Below are positions 53,723 through 62,398 of a stretch of DNA of 64,000 nucleotides, piece by piece. The translations under genes and the position numbers were made by a program. Each line of letters begins with the position of its first letter. Position 1 is the stretch's first letter. Location of the stretch: assembly GCF_023101185.1 (NCBI RefSeq), contig NZ_CP078077.1, positions 2,323,630-2,387,629 of the forward strand. Reading direction: 5' to 3'. The stretch is from Microbacterium galbinum (GTDB lineage Bacteria; Actinomycetota; Actinomycetes; Actinomycetales; Microbacteriaceae). Below the pieces are notes generated by a model. It saw nothing but the letters and a program-made list of their open reading frames with translations. It was not told the DNA's origin and ran no database searches.

Positions 53723-54984
53723 GCGTCGTCCTTCCGTCCTGCGAGGGCGGCCTTGAGCTCGTCCTCACCGATGATGTGACCCATGCGGTCACGCTTGGTC
53801 TCGAGATACTGGTGGTTGTTGGGTCCGACGCCGACGATGAGCGGCACCTGCTCGACCACGTCGAGGCCGAGCTCGCGCAGCTGATTCACCTTGTCGATGT
53901 TGTTCGTCAGCAGGCGCACCTTCGACACGCCGAGATCGGCGAGGATGCCGGCGGCCGCCGCGTATTCGCGGGCATCGGCCGGCAGCCCGAGAGCGAGGTT
54001 CGCGTCGACGGTGTCGAGCCCCTCCTCCTGCAGGCTGTATGCCCGGAGCTTGTTGATGAGCCCGATGCCGCGTCCCTCGTGACCGCGCATGTAGATGACG
54101 ATGCCGCCGTCCTGCTCGATCGCGTCGAGCGCGGCGTCGAGCTGGGGGCCGCACTCGCACTTGAGCGAACCGAAGGCTTCGCCGGTCAGGCACTCGGAGT
54201 GCACGCGCACGAGCGAGGTCTCCTGCGGTTCGCCCGAGACGACGGCGATGTGGTCGGTGCCGGTGACGCGGTCCTTGTAGGCGAGGAACCGGAAGGTTCC
54301 GTGCGTGGTCGGCACGGTCGCATCGGCGCGCAGGCTCACGCGGCGGTTGCGCACCGGGCCGTTGTCGCCCTGCGGGTCGATCTCGTTGAGGTGGTCGATC
54401 AGCTGCTCGATCGTGATGACGGGCACACCGTCGCGGGCACCGAGCTCGAGGAGCCCCGGCATCCGCATCATGCTGCCGTCCTCGGCGACGACCTCGGCGA
54501 TCGCCCCCACCGGCTGCAGTCCCGCGAGGCGCATGAGATCGACGGCGGCCTCGGTGTGGCCGCTGCGCTCGCGCACCCCGCCGTCGACCGCGCGCAGCGG
54601 CAGCACGTGGCCCGGGCGGATGATGCTCGTGGCGGTCGATTCGGGGTTCGCGAGCACGTTGAGCGTGTGCGCGCGGTCGTGCGCGCTGATACCGGTCGTG
54701 ACGCCCTCGGCGGCATCGACGCTCACCGTGTACGCCGTGGCGCGCGCGTCTTCGCTCGCGGCGACCATCGGCTGCAGGTTGAGGTCGTCGGCGCGGTCGG
54801 CGGGCATCGGCGCGCAGATGAATCCGGACGACCAGCGCACGGTCCACGCGACCCACTCGGGGGTGGCGAGCTCTGCCGAGAGGATGACGTCGCCCTCGTT
54901 CTCACGGTTCTCGTCGTCGGCGACGAGGACGGGGCGCCCGGCGCGCAGGGCGTCGAGCGCGTCGGCGATCGTGGAAAGGCTCAT
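53719..54984 (-). CDS. ribBA: Bifunctional 3,4-dihydroxy-2-butanone-4-phosphate synthase / GTP cyclohydrolase II
   Basis: 421 residues. The DHBP synthase half (1-200) has LVADDENRENEGDVILSAEL and ERSGHTEAAVDLMRLAGLQP. The GTP cyclohydrolase II half (about 205-405) has the zinc motif CLTGEAFGSLKCECGPQLD and the catalytic MRGHEGRGIGLINKLRAY. It makes both entry precursors of riboflavin. Four-base overlap with ribE. Confidence 0.95.
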   Translation of the reverse strand: MSLSTIADALDALRAGRPVLVADDENRENEGDVILSAELATPEWVAWTVRWSSGFICAPMPADRADDLNLQPMVAASEDARATAYTVSVDAAEGVTTGISAHDRAHTLNVLANPESTATSIIRPGHVLPLRAVDGGVRERSGHTEAAVDLMRLAGLQPVGAIAEVVAEDGSMMRMPGLLELGARDGVPVITIEQLIDHLNEIDPQGDNGPVRNRRVSLRADATVPTTHGTFRFLAYKDRVTGTDHIAVVSGEPQETSLVRVHSECLTGEAFGSLKCECGPQLDAALDAIEQDGGIVIYMRGHEGRGIGLINKLRAYSLQEEGLDTVDANLALGLPADAREYAAAAGILADLGVSKVRLLTNNIDKVNQLRELGLDVVEQVPLIVGVGPNNHQYLETKRDRMGHIIGEDELKAALAGRKDDA

Positions 54985-55628
54985 CGCGAGCCTCCTTCCG
55001 GTGCGGTCCGGAACGCGAGCAGGCGCTCGACGTGCCGGGCGAGGATGTCGGTCTCGAGGTTGACGCGGTCGCCGACGGCGCGGGTGCCGAGGGTCGTCGC
55101 GGTGAGCGTCTCGGGGATCAGGGAGATCTCGAACCACTGCTGCTCGTCGGGTCCTGAGCCTGACGGAGGAGGGTCGCTGACCGCGCTGACGGTGAGCGAG
55201 GTGCCGTCGACCGAGATCGATCCCTTGTCGACGACGAGCGGGGCGAGGTCGGCGGGAAGGCCGATGCGCAGCACGCTCCACTGCGCTCCGGGCCGCACCT
55301 CGAGAACCGTGCCGACGCCGTCGACGTGCCCCTGCACGATGTGCCCGCCCAGGCGCGCGCCGACGGGCATCGCCTTCTCGATGTTGACGCGGGTGCCGAC
55401 GGCGGCATCGCCGAGCGCCGCGACGTCGAGGGTCTGCTTCATGACGTCGGCGTCGAAGGAATCCGCATCCGAGGCGACCACGGTCAGGCACACGCCCGAG
55501 ACGGCGATCGACTCGCCGTGCACGGCGTCGGCGGCGGCCTTCGGAGCGCGCACGGTCAGACGCCAGCCGTCACCCGACGGCGAGATGGCGGTGATCTCGC
55601 CGATCTCCTCGATGATCCCGGTGAACAT
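54981..55628 (-). CDS. ribE: Riboflavin synthase alpha chain, with a repeat-derived insert
   Basis: 215 residues. Two tandem lumazine-binding barrels, starting MFTGIIEEIGEI, with HIVQGHVDGVGTV and SVDGTSLTVSAV, and NLETDILARHVERLL at the end. It dismutates two lumazines to riboflavin. Between SLTVSAV and FEISLIPETL, where the family normally has a short turn, there is an extra DPPPSGSGPDEQQW. Its DNA (about 55145-55185) resembles the REP-like element found elsewhere in the window. The gene stays in frame, so it is probably functional. It is also called ribC in some genomes. Confidence 0.93.
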   Translation of the reverse strand: MFTGIIEEIGEITAISPSGDGWRLTVRAPKAAADAVHGESIAVSGVCLTVVASDADSFDADVMKQTLDVAALGDAAVGTRVNIEKAMPVGARLGGHIVQGHVDGVGTVLEVRPGAQWSVLRIGLPADLAPLVVDKGSISVDGTSLTVSAVSDPPPSGSGPDEQQWFEISLIPETLTATTLGTRAVGDRVNLETDILARHVERLLAFRTAPEGGSR

Positions 55629-56671
55629 CAGACGGCTCCTTCGGTCGACGCGGTGGGGAGAGAAGCGGGATGGGCGATCGCGAGCAGATCGGCGCCGAGG
55701 GGCAGCCACTCGTCGATCGTCAGGCGGTGCGCCTCGCCGATGGACGAGACGCCGATGTCGGTGAGGGCGAGGCGGCTTCCGCCCAGCAGCACGGGGGCGA
55801 TGTAGGCGAGCACGCGATCGGCCAACCCCGCCGCCACGAACGCACTCGCGAGGGTCGGCCCGCCCTCGACGAAGACGCTCTGGATGCCGCGGCCGTGCAG
55901 GTCGGCGAGCACCGCGTGCAGGTCGTGTCCGTCGAAGAAGAGGGGAGTGTGCGGATGCCGGCGCACCGCCGCATCCGCCGGAGTGGGGCGCGAGCCGATG
56001 ACCACCGGGACGGGCTGGTCGGGGAGGAGCGCGTCTCCGTCGCGAGCGGTGAGCGAGGGGTCGTCGGCCAGCACGGTGCCGGTGCCGACGACGATGGCAT
56101 CGGATGCCGCGCGGCGGCGGTGCACATCGGCACGGGCAGCGGGACCGGTGATCCACTGGCTCGATCCGTCGTCGGCTGCGGCGCGTCCGTCGAGGCTCTG
56201 CGCCCACTTCACGGTGACGTGGGGGCGGCCGAGGCGCTGCGCGGTGAGCCATCCCTCGATCACGGCGTGCGCGGCATCCGCCTGCTCGCCGGCCTCGACG
56301 CTGACGCCCGCGGCCCGCAGCCGTTCGGCGCCTCCGCCCGACACGGCGCCGGGATCGTCGAGCGCGTAGACGACGCGGCTCACGCCGGCCTCGATCAGGG
56401 CGAGCGCGCAGGGACCGGTGCGTCCGGTGTGGTTGCAGGGTTCGAGGGTCACGACCGCCGTCGCGCCGCGGGCTGCGCCGGGGGCGAGCTTCGACAGCGC
56501 GTCGACCTCGGCGTGCGGGGTGCCGGCGCCGTGGTGCCATCCCTCGGCGAGGATCGTGCCGTCGGGGGAGAGGATGACCGCGCCGACCTGCGGGTTCACG
56601 CCGCGGGGGCCGAGCGCCGCGAGCGCGAGAGCACGGCTCATCGCCTCGCGCTCTGTCTCGTTCACTGCCAT
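55628..56671 (-). CDS. ribD: Bifunctional diaminohydroxyphosphoribosylaminopyrimidine deaminase / reductase
   Basis: 347 residues. Zinc deaminase domain (1-145) with HGAGTPHAEVDAL and TLEPCNHTGRTGPCALALIE. Reductase domain (about 150-347) with PHVTVKWAQSLDGRAAADDG, SDAIVVGTGTVLADDPSLTA and VFVEGGPTLASAFVAAGLAD. First gene of the ribD-ribE-ribBA-ribH operon, downstream of an FMN riboswitch. One-base-type overlap (TGATG) with ribE. Confidence 0.95.
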   Translation of the reverse strand: MAVNETEREAMSRALALAALGPRGVNPQVGAVILSPDGTILAEGWHHGAGTPHAEVDALSKLAPGAARGATAVVTLEPCNHTGRTGPCALALIEAGVSRVVYALDDPGAVSGGGAERLRAAGVSVEAGEQADAAHAVIEGWLTAQRLGRPHVTVKWAQSLDGRAAADDGSSQWITGPAARADVHRRRAASDAIVVGTGTVLADDPSLTARDGDALLPDQPVPVVIGSRPTPADAAVRRHPHTPLFFDGHDLHAVLADLHGRGIQSVFVEGGPTLASAFVAAGLADRVLAYIAPVLLGGSRLALTDIGVSSIGEAHRLTIDEWLPLGADLLAIAHPASLPTASTEGAV

Positions 56672-56734
56672 CCGTCGTCCTTCTCTGAAGGCTCCGGGGG
56701 AGGCGGACGGCGCGCACGGCGGCGCATCGTGCTG

Positions 56735-56870
56735 CCTCCCTTCCGGACTAGCGGGATCTCTCCCGCATCACCGTCGGTCCCGGATTTCCACCGGATCGGC
56801 ACCTCGGTCGAAACCGAGACGCTCGCGGACTGTCACCGCCGGTTCGGATTCCCACCGACCCCGGAGCACG
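56735..56870 (-). ncRNA. FMN riboswitch (RFN element) controlling the rib operon
   Basis: Read on the minus strand from about 56869. The conserved segments appear in order: GTGCTCCGGGGTCGGTG, GAATCCGAACCGGCGGTGAC, AGTCCGCGAGC, a variable hairpin CTCGGTTTCGACCGAG, CCGGTGGAAATCCGG, GACCGACGGTGAT, GGGAGAGATCCC and TAGTCCGGAAGGGAG. This is the complete six-stem FMN aptamer. FMN binding should shut down ribD expression. About 60 bases separate it from the ribD ATG. The upstream TACACT (near 56888) is a plausible -10. Confidence 0.95.
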
Positions 56871-56938
56871 TTGATGTTCTGAGTGTACTCAACGCGCCCG
56901 CGCGGAATTCATTCCCCGTCATCCGGCGACGTCTCGGC

Positions 56939-57802
56939 TCATTTCAGCAGGCGCGACAGGCGTCGGTCGGCGAGCATCTTTCCGCCCGTCTGGCAGGTCG
57001 GGCAGTACTCGAGAGAGCGGTCGGCGAAGAAGACGCTGCGCACGGTGTCGCCGCAGACCGGGCAGGTCTCGCCGCGGCGGGCGTGCACCTGCATCCCCCG
57101 GCGCTTCGCGTCCTTCAGCTCGGCCGGGGGCTTGCCGGATGCCTCGGCGAGCGCCTCGCGCAGAGTCGCCTGCATCGCCGCGAACAGCGAGTCGATCGCC
57201 GCGTCGTCGAGCGTCGCGGCGATCGCGTACGGCGACATGCGCGCGGCGTGCAGGATCTCGTCGGAGTACGCGTTGCCGATGCCGGCGATCACCGCCTGAT
57301 CGCGCAGCAGGCCCTTGATCTGCGTGCGCTTGCCGTCCAGGAGACCGGCGAACACTTCGCGGGTGAAGGCGTCGTCGAGAGGGTCCGGGCCGAGACGGGC
57401 GATGCCCGGCACCTCCGCCGGGTCGCGCACGACGTAGACCGCGAGGGACTTCTTCGTGCCCGCCTCGGTGAGGTCGAACCCGCTGCCGTCGTCGAGCGCG
57501 ACGCGCAGGGCGATCGGCGTCTTGCCGGGCTTGATTATCGTCGTGGGCAGGGTCTCGTACCATCGCAGCCAGCCCGCCTTCGCGAGGTGGAAGACGAGGT
57601 GAAGATCGTCTCCGCACGAGAGCACGATGAACTTGCCCCGCCGCGAGGCGCCGCTGATCACGGCGCCGTGCAGCGCGGTGTTGGGCGGGTCGTAGGTCTT
57701 CAGCGCGGCGATCGCCGCCACGCTCGTGCGCGTGATCGTGCGCCCCACGACGCGCTCGCCCAGGAAGTCGACGAGCCCCTGCACCTCCGGCATCTCGGGC
57801 AT
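56939..57802 (-). CDS. Fpg/Nei-family DNA glycosylase/AP lyase
   Basis: 287 residues. The N-terminus MPEMPEVQGLVDFL supplies the catalytic Pro2 and Glu3. The beta-hairpin lysine is in ASRRGKFIVLSCG. The H2TH domain is around KGLLRDQAVIAGIGNAYSDE. The zinc finger is CPVCG, 16 residues, then CPTC. It excises oxidised purines or pyrimidines and nicks the abasic site. This is the shorter actinobacterial Fpg2-like form rather than canonical MutM, by the divergent sequence after the hairpin. CAGGAT lies six bases before the ATG. Confidence 0.9.
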   Translation of the reverse strand: MPEMPEVQGLVDFLGERVVGRTITRTSVAAIAALKTYDPPNTALHGAVISGASRRGKFIVLSCGDDLHLVFHLAKAGWLRWYETLPTTIIKPGKTPIALRVALDDGSGFDLTEAGTKKSLAVYVVRDPAEVPGIARLGPDPLDDAFTREVFAGLLDGKRTQIKGLLRDQAVIAGIGNAYSDEILHAARMSPYAIAATLDDAAIDSLFAAMQATLREALAEASGKPPAELKDAKRRGMQVHARRGETCPVCGDTVRSVFFADRSLEYCPTCQTGGKMLADRRLSRLLK

Positions 57803-57808
57803 GCGAAC

Positions 57809-57814
57809 ATCCTG
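57809..57814 (-). promoter_or_regulatory. -10-like box of the Fpg/Nei gene
   Basis: CAGGAT, then GTTCGC, then ATG at 57802; CANNNT variant without a ribosome-binding site. Confidence 0.35.
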
Positions 57815-57863
57815 CCACCGGCATCCGACATCGTCACCCCCGGCTCCGGGCGCGAGGGACGGG

Positions 57864-58427
57864 TCAGAGGACGGGCCAGGCCACCGGGGCGCGGTCGTCG
57901 GTGGGGAGGAGCCCCGCGACCCAGCCGTCGTCGCGGCCGCGCGGTCCGGTGAGCAGTTGCCGCTGAAGACCCTCGTAGCGGAAGCCGAGCGCGCGGGCGG
58001 CGCGAGCCGAGGGAACGTTCCCGACCACGGCGCGCCAGGTGAGGCGTGCGAGACCCAGCTCGTCGAAGCCCCAGTCGATGACGGAGCGGGCCGCCTCGAC
58101 GAGATACCCCCGACCACGGGCGGATGCCGCGACCCAGTAGCCGAGTTCGGCATGCCCACCGGCGTCGTGCGGGGTGATGTGGTGCAGCCCGATCGAGCCC
58201 ACGAGCTCCTCACCCGCGTGCACGCTCCACACCGCCTGCGACCCGTCGGCCCACCACTCGCCGGTCAGACGCACGTATTCGGCGGCGTCCTCGCGCGAGT
58301 AGGGCGAGGGCACGGTGGTCCAGCGCGGGATCTCCGGGTCCTGGCACGCGGCCGTGATCGCGTCGATGTCGGCGTCGGTCGGCGCCGCCAGCACGAGGCG
58401 CTCGGTCTCCAGTCGCACAGCTTCCAT
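57864..58427 (-). CDS. GNAT-family N-acetyltransferase (RimJ/RimL-like)
   Basis: 187 residues. The GNAT acetyl-CoA loop is GYWVAASARGRGYLVEAARS (Arg/Gln-x-x-Gly-x-Gly/Ala type), after ETERLVLAAPTDADIDAITA. The C-terminal region has RAVVGNVPSARAARALGFRY, where N-x-x-S-x-x-x-x-x-x-x-G-F is typical of RimJ/RimL. The acceptor is unknown. Divergent from mfd; TACCGT lies six bases before the ATG. Confidence 0.88.
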   Translation of the reverse strand: MEAVRLETERLVLAAPTDADIDAITAACQDPEIPRWTTVPSPYSREDAAEYVRLTGEWWADGSQAVWSVHAGEELVGSIGLHHITPHDAGGHAELGYWVAASARGRGYLVEAARSVIDWGFDELGLARLTWRAVVGNVPSARAARALGFRYEGLQRQLLTGPRGRDDGWVAGLLPTDDRAPVAWPVL

Positions 58428-58433
58428 CGGACT

Positions 58434-58439
58434 ACGGTA
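58434..58439 (-). promoter_or_regulatory. -10 box of the GNAT gene
   Basis: TACCGT, then AGTCCG, then ATG at 58427. Confidence 0.4.
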
Positions 58440-58505
58440 TCGCCCGCGGCGGGCGGCAGAGGGCGCCAGAGGGCGGATGCCGGAGCCGATGTCGGAGGCG
58501 GCGGC

Positions 58506-58511
58506 TAGTCT
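58506..58511 (+). promoter_or_regulatory. -10 box of mfd
   Basis: TAGTCT, then TGTCCG, then GTG at 58518; no ribosome-binding site between. Confidence 0.55.
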
Positions 58512-58517
58512 TGTCCG

Positions 58518-61500
58518 GTGACTGTTCCAGGGATTCTGCGCGCCTTGGAAGAGGCGTCTCTGTACCGTGAAGCGCTCGGCTGGGCTCAGACCGATGCCGA
58601 CCTCGGCCTCGTCGACGGGCTCGATGCTCCGGCCCTCGCGGGACTCCTCGCCAAGCGCGCCGCCGCGGGGCATCCGCAGGCGTTGCTCGCCGTCGTGCCT
58701 ACGGGCCGCCGCGCCGAGAGCCTGGCGCAGGCGCTCGGCTCCTACATCCCCGACGCCGAGGTGCTCACGTTCCCGGCCTGGGAGACGCTGCCGCACGAGC
58801 GCCTCAGCCCGAGTCCCGACACGGTGGGTCTCCGACTGCAGACGCTGCGCCGCATCCGCGAGTGGGCGGGCGATCATCCGCTCGTCGTCGTCGCCTCGGT
58901 GCGCGCGGCCCTGCAGCCGATCGCCGGCAACCTCGGCGAGATCGAGCCGCTCGAGCTCGCGGTCGGCAGCCGCGGCCTCGAACTCGACACCGTGGCCGCC
59001 CGTCTCGTCGAGCGCGCCTACTCGCGCGTCGACATGGTCTCGCGTCGCGGTGAGTTCGCGGTGCGCGGCGGCATCCTCGACGTGTTCCCGGCGATCTCCG
59101 AGCATCCGTACCGCGTCGAGTTCTTCGGCGACGAGATCGATCAGATCCGCGCGTTCTCGGTCGCCGACCAGCGCTCCCTCCCCGGCGACATCGGCTCGGT
59201 CGACCTGCCGCCCAGCCGCGAGCTGCTGCTCACCGACGACGTGCGCGATCGCGCGCGTGCGCTGATCGGCGGCTTCCCGGCGATCGCGGGCATGCTCGAG
59301 AAGATGGCCGAGGGCATCCCGGTCGAGGGCATGGAGTCGCTCCTGCCCGCGGTCGCCGGTCCCCTCTCGTCGCTCGCCGAGTACCTTCCCGCGGGGGCGG
59401 CGACCGCCGTGGTCGACCCCGAGCGTTCGAGCGCCCGGGCCATCACCCTCGGCGACACCAATCGCGAGTTCCTCGATGCGGCCTGGAGCGCCGCGACCTC
59501 GGGTGCCTCCGCCCCCATCGATCTCGGCGCGGGCGACTTCCTCACGATCGCCCAGTTGCGCGAGGTCGTCCGCGACCGCGGCGGTGTGTGGTGGCGGCTC
59601 AGCCCCTTCGGCGCGGGTCTCGGTGAAGACGAGGCCGAGGCGGCGAACCTCGACGCCACCGTGATCCCGTCGTTCCACGGAAACGTCGACGGGGCGATCT
59701 CCTTCGTCGCCGGGCGCATCTCCGAGGGCTGGCGCGTCGTGGTCATCGCCACCGGTTCGGGTCTCGTCGATCGCGCCCGCGACGTGCTCGCCGATCGCGG
59801 CATCGCCGCTCGCATCCTTCCCGAGTTGAACGATGCGCCCGAGCCCGGCGTCGCGACGCTGCTCACCGGCTCGGTCGAGGCCGGATTCCAGGTGCCGGAG
59901 GCGAAGCTCGCCGTCCTCACCGACAACGAGTTCTACGGTCGCACGATCGGCGGAGACCAGCGCGTCGTCAAGAAGCTCGCCTCCCGCCGCAAGAACGTCG
60001 TCGACCCGCTGCAGCTCAAGCCGGGCGACTTCGTGGTGCACAACACCCACGGCATCGGACGCTTCGTCGAGATGACGCAGCGCGAGGTCTCGACCGGTGG
60101 ACGCAACGCCACGAAGTCGGTGCGCGACTACCTCGTGCTCGAGTACGCGCCCTCGAAGCGCGGTTACCCGGGTGACAAGCTCTACGTGCCCACCGATCAG
60201 CTCGACCTGCTCTCGAAGTACGTGGGGGGTGAGGGCCCGACCCTGTCGAAGATGGGCGGCAGCGACTGGTCGCAGGCCAAGGGCAAGGCCCGCAAGGCCG
60301 TGCGCGACATCGCCGTCGAGCTCGTCAAGCTCTATTCGGCGCGCATGAGCGCCAAGGGCTACGCCTTCGGGCCCGACACCCCCTGGCAGCGCGAGCTCGA
60401 GGAGGCGTTCCCCTTCGCCGAGACGGCCGACCAGCTGCAGACGATCGACGAGATCAAGGCCGACATGGAGCGGCCGATCCCGATGGACCGCCTGCTCTCG
60501 GGCGATGTCGGCTTCGGCAAGACCGAGGTGGCCGTGCGCGCGGCGTTCAAGGCCATTCAAGACGGCAAGCAGGTCGCGATGCTCGTGCCGACGACGCTGC
60601 TGGTGAAGCAGCACCTCGAGACGTTCACCGAGCGCTTCGCCGGATTTCCGGTGAAGGTGCGCCCGCTCTCGCGATTCCAGACCGACAAGGAGGCCGGCCT
60701 CACGCTGCAGGGTCTGCTCGACGGCACGGTCGACATGGTCATCGGCACGCACCGCATCCTCACCGACCAGGTGATGTTCAAGGACCTCGGTCTGATGATC
60801 ATCGACGAGGAGCAGCGGTTCGGCGTCGAGCACAAGGACGCTCTCAAGAAGATGAAGACGAACGTCGACATCCTCGCCATGAGCGCCACGCCGATCCCGC
60901 GCACGCTCGAGATGGCGGTCACCGGCATCCGCGAGATGTCGACGCTGGCCACCCCGCCGGAGGACCGGCATCCGATCCTGTCGTTCGTCGGTCCGCGCAG
61001 CGACAAGCAGATGGCCGCGGCGATCCGTCGCGAGATCCTGCGCGAGGGTCAGGTGTTCTTCGTGCACAACCGGGTGCAGTCCATCCAGCGCGTCGCCGCC
61101 GAGCTCGCCGAGCTCGTGCCCGAGGCGCGCATCGCGGTCGCCCACGGGCAGATGGGCGAGCACGCGCTCGAGCAGGTCGTCGACGACTTCTGGGAGCGCA
61201 AGTTCGACGTGCTCGTCTCGACGACGATCATCGAGACCGGGCTCGACATCTCGAACGCGAACACGATCATCATCGATCGAGCCGACCGCTACGGCCTCAG
61301 CCAGCTGCACCAGCTCCGCGGACGCGTGGGCCGCGGTCGCGAGCGCGCCTACGCGTACTTCCTGTACGACGAGATGAAGCCGCTCAGCGAGACGGCGGCC
61401 GACCGACTGCAGACGATCGCCGTGAACAACGACCTCGGTTCGGGCATGCAGGTCGCCCTGAAGGACCTCGAGCTGCGCGGCGCGGGCAACCTGCTCGGCG

Positions 61501-62099
61501 GCGAGCAGGCCGGTCACATCGCGGGCGTCGGCTTCGACCTGTATCTGCGCATGATCGGCGAGGCGGTGTCGACGTTCCGCGGCGAGGAGGTCGAGTCCGG
61601 TCAGGAGCTGCGTCTCGAGTTGCCGCTCGACGCGCGCATCCCCGAGTACTACATCGACAGCGAACGCCTGCGGCTCGAGGCCTATCAGAAGCTGTCGGCG
61701 GCCTCGATCGCGACGGCGAAGGACGACGCGATCGACCTCGTCATCGACGAGCTCACCGACCGCTACGGCACGCCCCCGGCCGAGGTCGAGGGGCTCATCG
61801 CGATCGCCCGTCTGCGCCGCCGGGCCGCACGCGCGGGCCTCGCCGACGTCGTCGTGATGGGCTCGAACCTGCGCATCGCTCCGGCTCGTCTCGAGGATTC
61901 GATCAAGGTGCGCCTGCAGCGGCTCTACCCGAAGGCGAAGCTCGTCTCCGGCGGCGAGGCGCTGGTCGTGCCCATGCCCACGGTGCCGGCCGCGGTCGGC
62001 GTCGGGCTCGAACCCCTCCCGGATGCCGAGCTGCTCGAGTGGGTGGGGCAGTTGTTCACCGCCATCTTCCCGGAGCCCGTGAAGGCCGAGACCGCGTAG
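58518..62099 (+). CDS. mfd: Transcription-repair coupling factor Mfd
   Basis: 1193 residues from a GTG, usual length. The UvrB-homology region (1-330) has FPAWETLPHERLSPSPDTVG and RRGEFAVRGGILDVFP. The RNA polymerase-interacting domain (about 500-570) has PGDFVVHNTHGIGRFVEM. The SF2 translocase has GDVGFGKTEVAVRAAF (Walker A), DEEQRFGV (Walker B), SATPIPRTLEMA and QLRGRVGRGRERAYAYFLYD. The C-terminal TRCF domain is at about 1010-1120. It displaces stalled RNA polymerase and recruits UvrA. Confidence 0.96.
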   Translation: MTVPGILRALEEASLYREALGWAQTDADLGLVDGLDAPALAGLLAKRAAAGHPQALLAVVPTGRRAESLAQALGSYIPDAEVLTFPAWETLPHERLSPSPDTVGLRLQTLRRIREWAGDHPLVVVASVRAALQPIAGNLGEIEPLELAVGSRGLELDTVAARLVERAYSRVDMVSRRGEFAVRGGILDVFPAISEHPYRVEFFGDEIDQIRAFSVADQRSLPGDIGSVDLPPSRELLLTDDVRDRARALIGGFPAIAGMLEKMAEGIPVEGMESLLPAVAGPLSSLAEYLPAGAATAVVDPERSSARAITLGDTNREFLDAAWSAATSGASAPIDLGAGDFLTIAQLREVVRDRGGVWWRLSPFGAGLGEDEAEAANLDATVIPSFHGNVDGAISFVAGRISEGWRVVVIATGSGLVDRARDVLADRGIAARILPELNDAPEPGVATLLTGSVEAGFQVPEAKLAVLTDNEFYGRTIGGDQRVVKKLASRRKNVVDPLQLKPGDFVVHNTHGIGRFVEMTQREVSTGGRNATKSVRDYLVLEYAPSKRGYPGDKLYVPTDQLDLLSKYVGGEGPTLSKMGGSDWSQAKGKARKAVRDIAVELVKLYSARMSAKGYAFGPDTPWQRELEEAFPFAETADQLQTIDEIKADMERPIPMDRLLSGDVGFGKTEVAVRAAFKAIQDGKQVAMLVPTTLLVKQHLETFTERFAGFPVKVRPLSRFQTDKEAGLTLQGLLDGTVDMVIGTHRILTDQVMFKDLGLMIIDEEQRFGVEHKDALKKMKTNVDILAMSATPIPRTLEMAVTGIREMSTLATPPEDRHPILSFVGPRSDKQMAAAIRREILREGQVFFVHNRVQSIQRVAAELAELVPEARIAVAHGQMGEHALEQVVDDFWERKFDVLVSTTIIETGLDISNANTIIIDRADRYGLSQLHQLRGRVGRGRERAYAYFLYDEMKPLSETAADRLQTIAVNNDLGSGMQVALKDLELRGAGNLLGGEQAGHIAGVGFDLYLRMIGEAVSTFRGEEVESGQELRLELPLDARIPEYYIDSERLRLEAYQKLSAASIATAKDDAIDLVIDELTDRYGTPPAEVEGLIAIARLRRRAARAGLADVVVMGSNLRIAPARLEDSIKVRLQRLYPKAKLVSGGEALVVPMPTVPAAVGVGLEPLPDAELLEWVGQLFTAIFPEPVKAETA

Positions 62100-62119
62100 C
62101 CCCCGAGACCGCGTAGCCC
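62088..62119. repeat. 15-bp duplication across the mfd stop codon
   Basis: GAGACCGCGTAGCCC occurs at 62088-62102 and again at 62105-62119. The first copy holds the end of mfd and its TAG, the second repeats it in the 3' region. A recent slippage-type duplication. Confidence 0.8.
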
Positions 62120-62186
62120 ACTAGACCAGCCACGACCGCGCGTCAACGGGGTGTGGCACCGGCGCACGGCGGCGGAGGCTGAAGCC

Positions 62187-62348
62187 ATGTGGACACTTCT
62201 GATCATCCTGCTCATCGTGTGGGCCGGCCTCGCCGTCTTCGGCTTCGTGGTCAAGGGCCTCCTCTGGCTCGCCGTCCTCGGCATCGTGCTGTTCCTGGCG
62301 ACCCTCGTCATCGGCATGCTCCGCCGCACCGCCGCGACCAAGGAGTGA
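62187..62348 (+). CDS. 53-residue two-helix membrane protein
   Basis: Starts MWTLLIILLIVWAGLAVFGF, with GGAGG about nine bases upstream. Two hydrophobic helices with a Lys-Gly turn (VVKGLLWLAVLG) and a basic tail (MLRRTAATKE). Short hydrophobic proteins of this sort are frequent in actinobacteria, often near housekeeping genes; function unknown. Earlier in-frame starts add only 12 polar residues. Confidence 0.72.
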   Translation: MWTLLIILLIVWAGLAVFGFVVKGLLWLAVLGIVLFLATLVIGMLRRTAATKE

Positions 62349-62386
62349 CCGCGGAGCAGACCTCCCGCCGCGCGCTCCCGCGCCAC

Positions 62387-62392
62387 TACGCT
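62387..62392 (+). promoter_or_regulatory. -10 box of the hexapeptide-repeat gene
   Basis: TACGCT, then GTGAGC, then ATG at 62399. Confidence 0.5.
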
Positions 62393-62398
62393 GTGAGC

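Noticed and set aside
57864..61517. A 1217-codon minus-strand frame running through mfd into the GNAT gene
   Set aside because: Only the last 187 codons (from 58427) form a protein-like sequence, the GNAT enzyme. The rest mirrors mfd codon bias.
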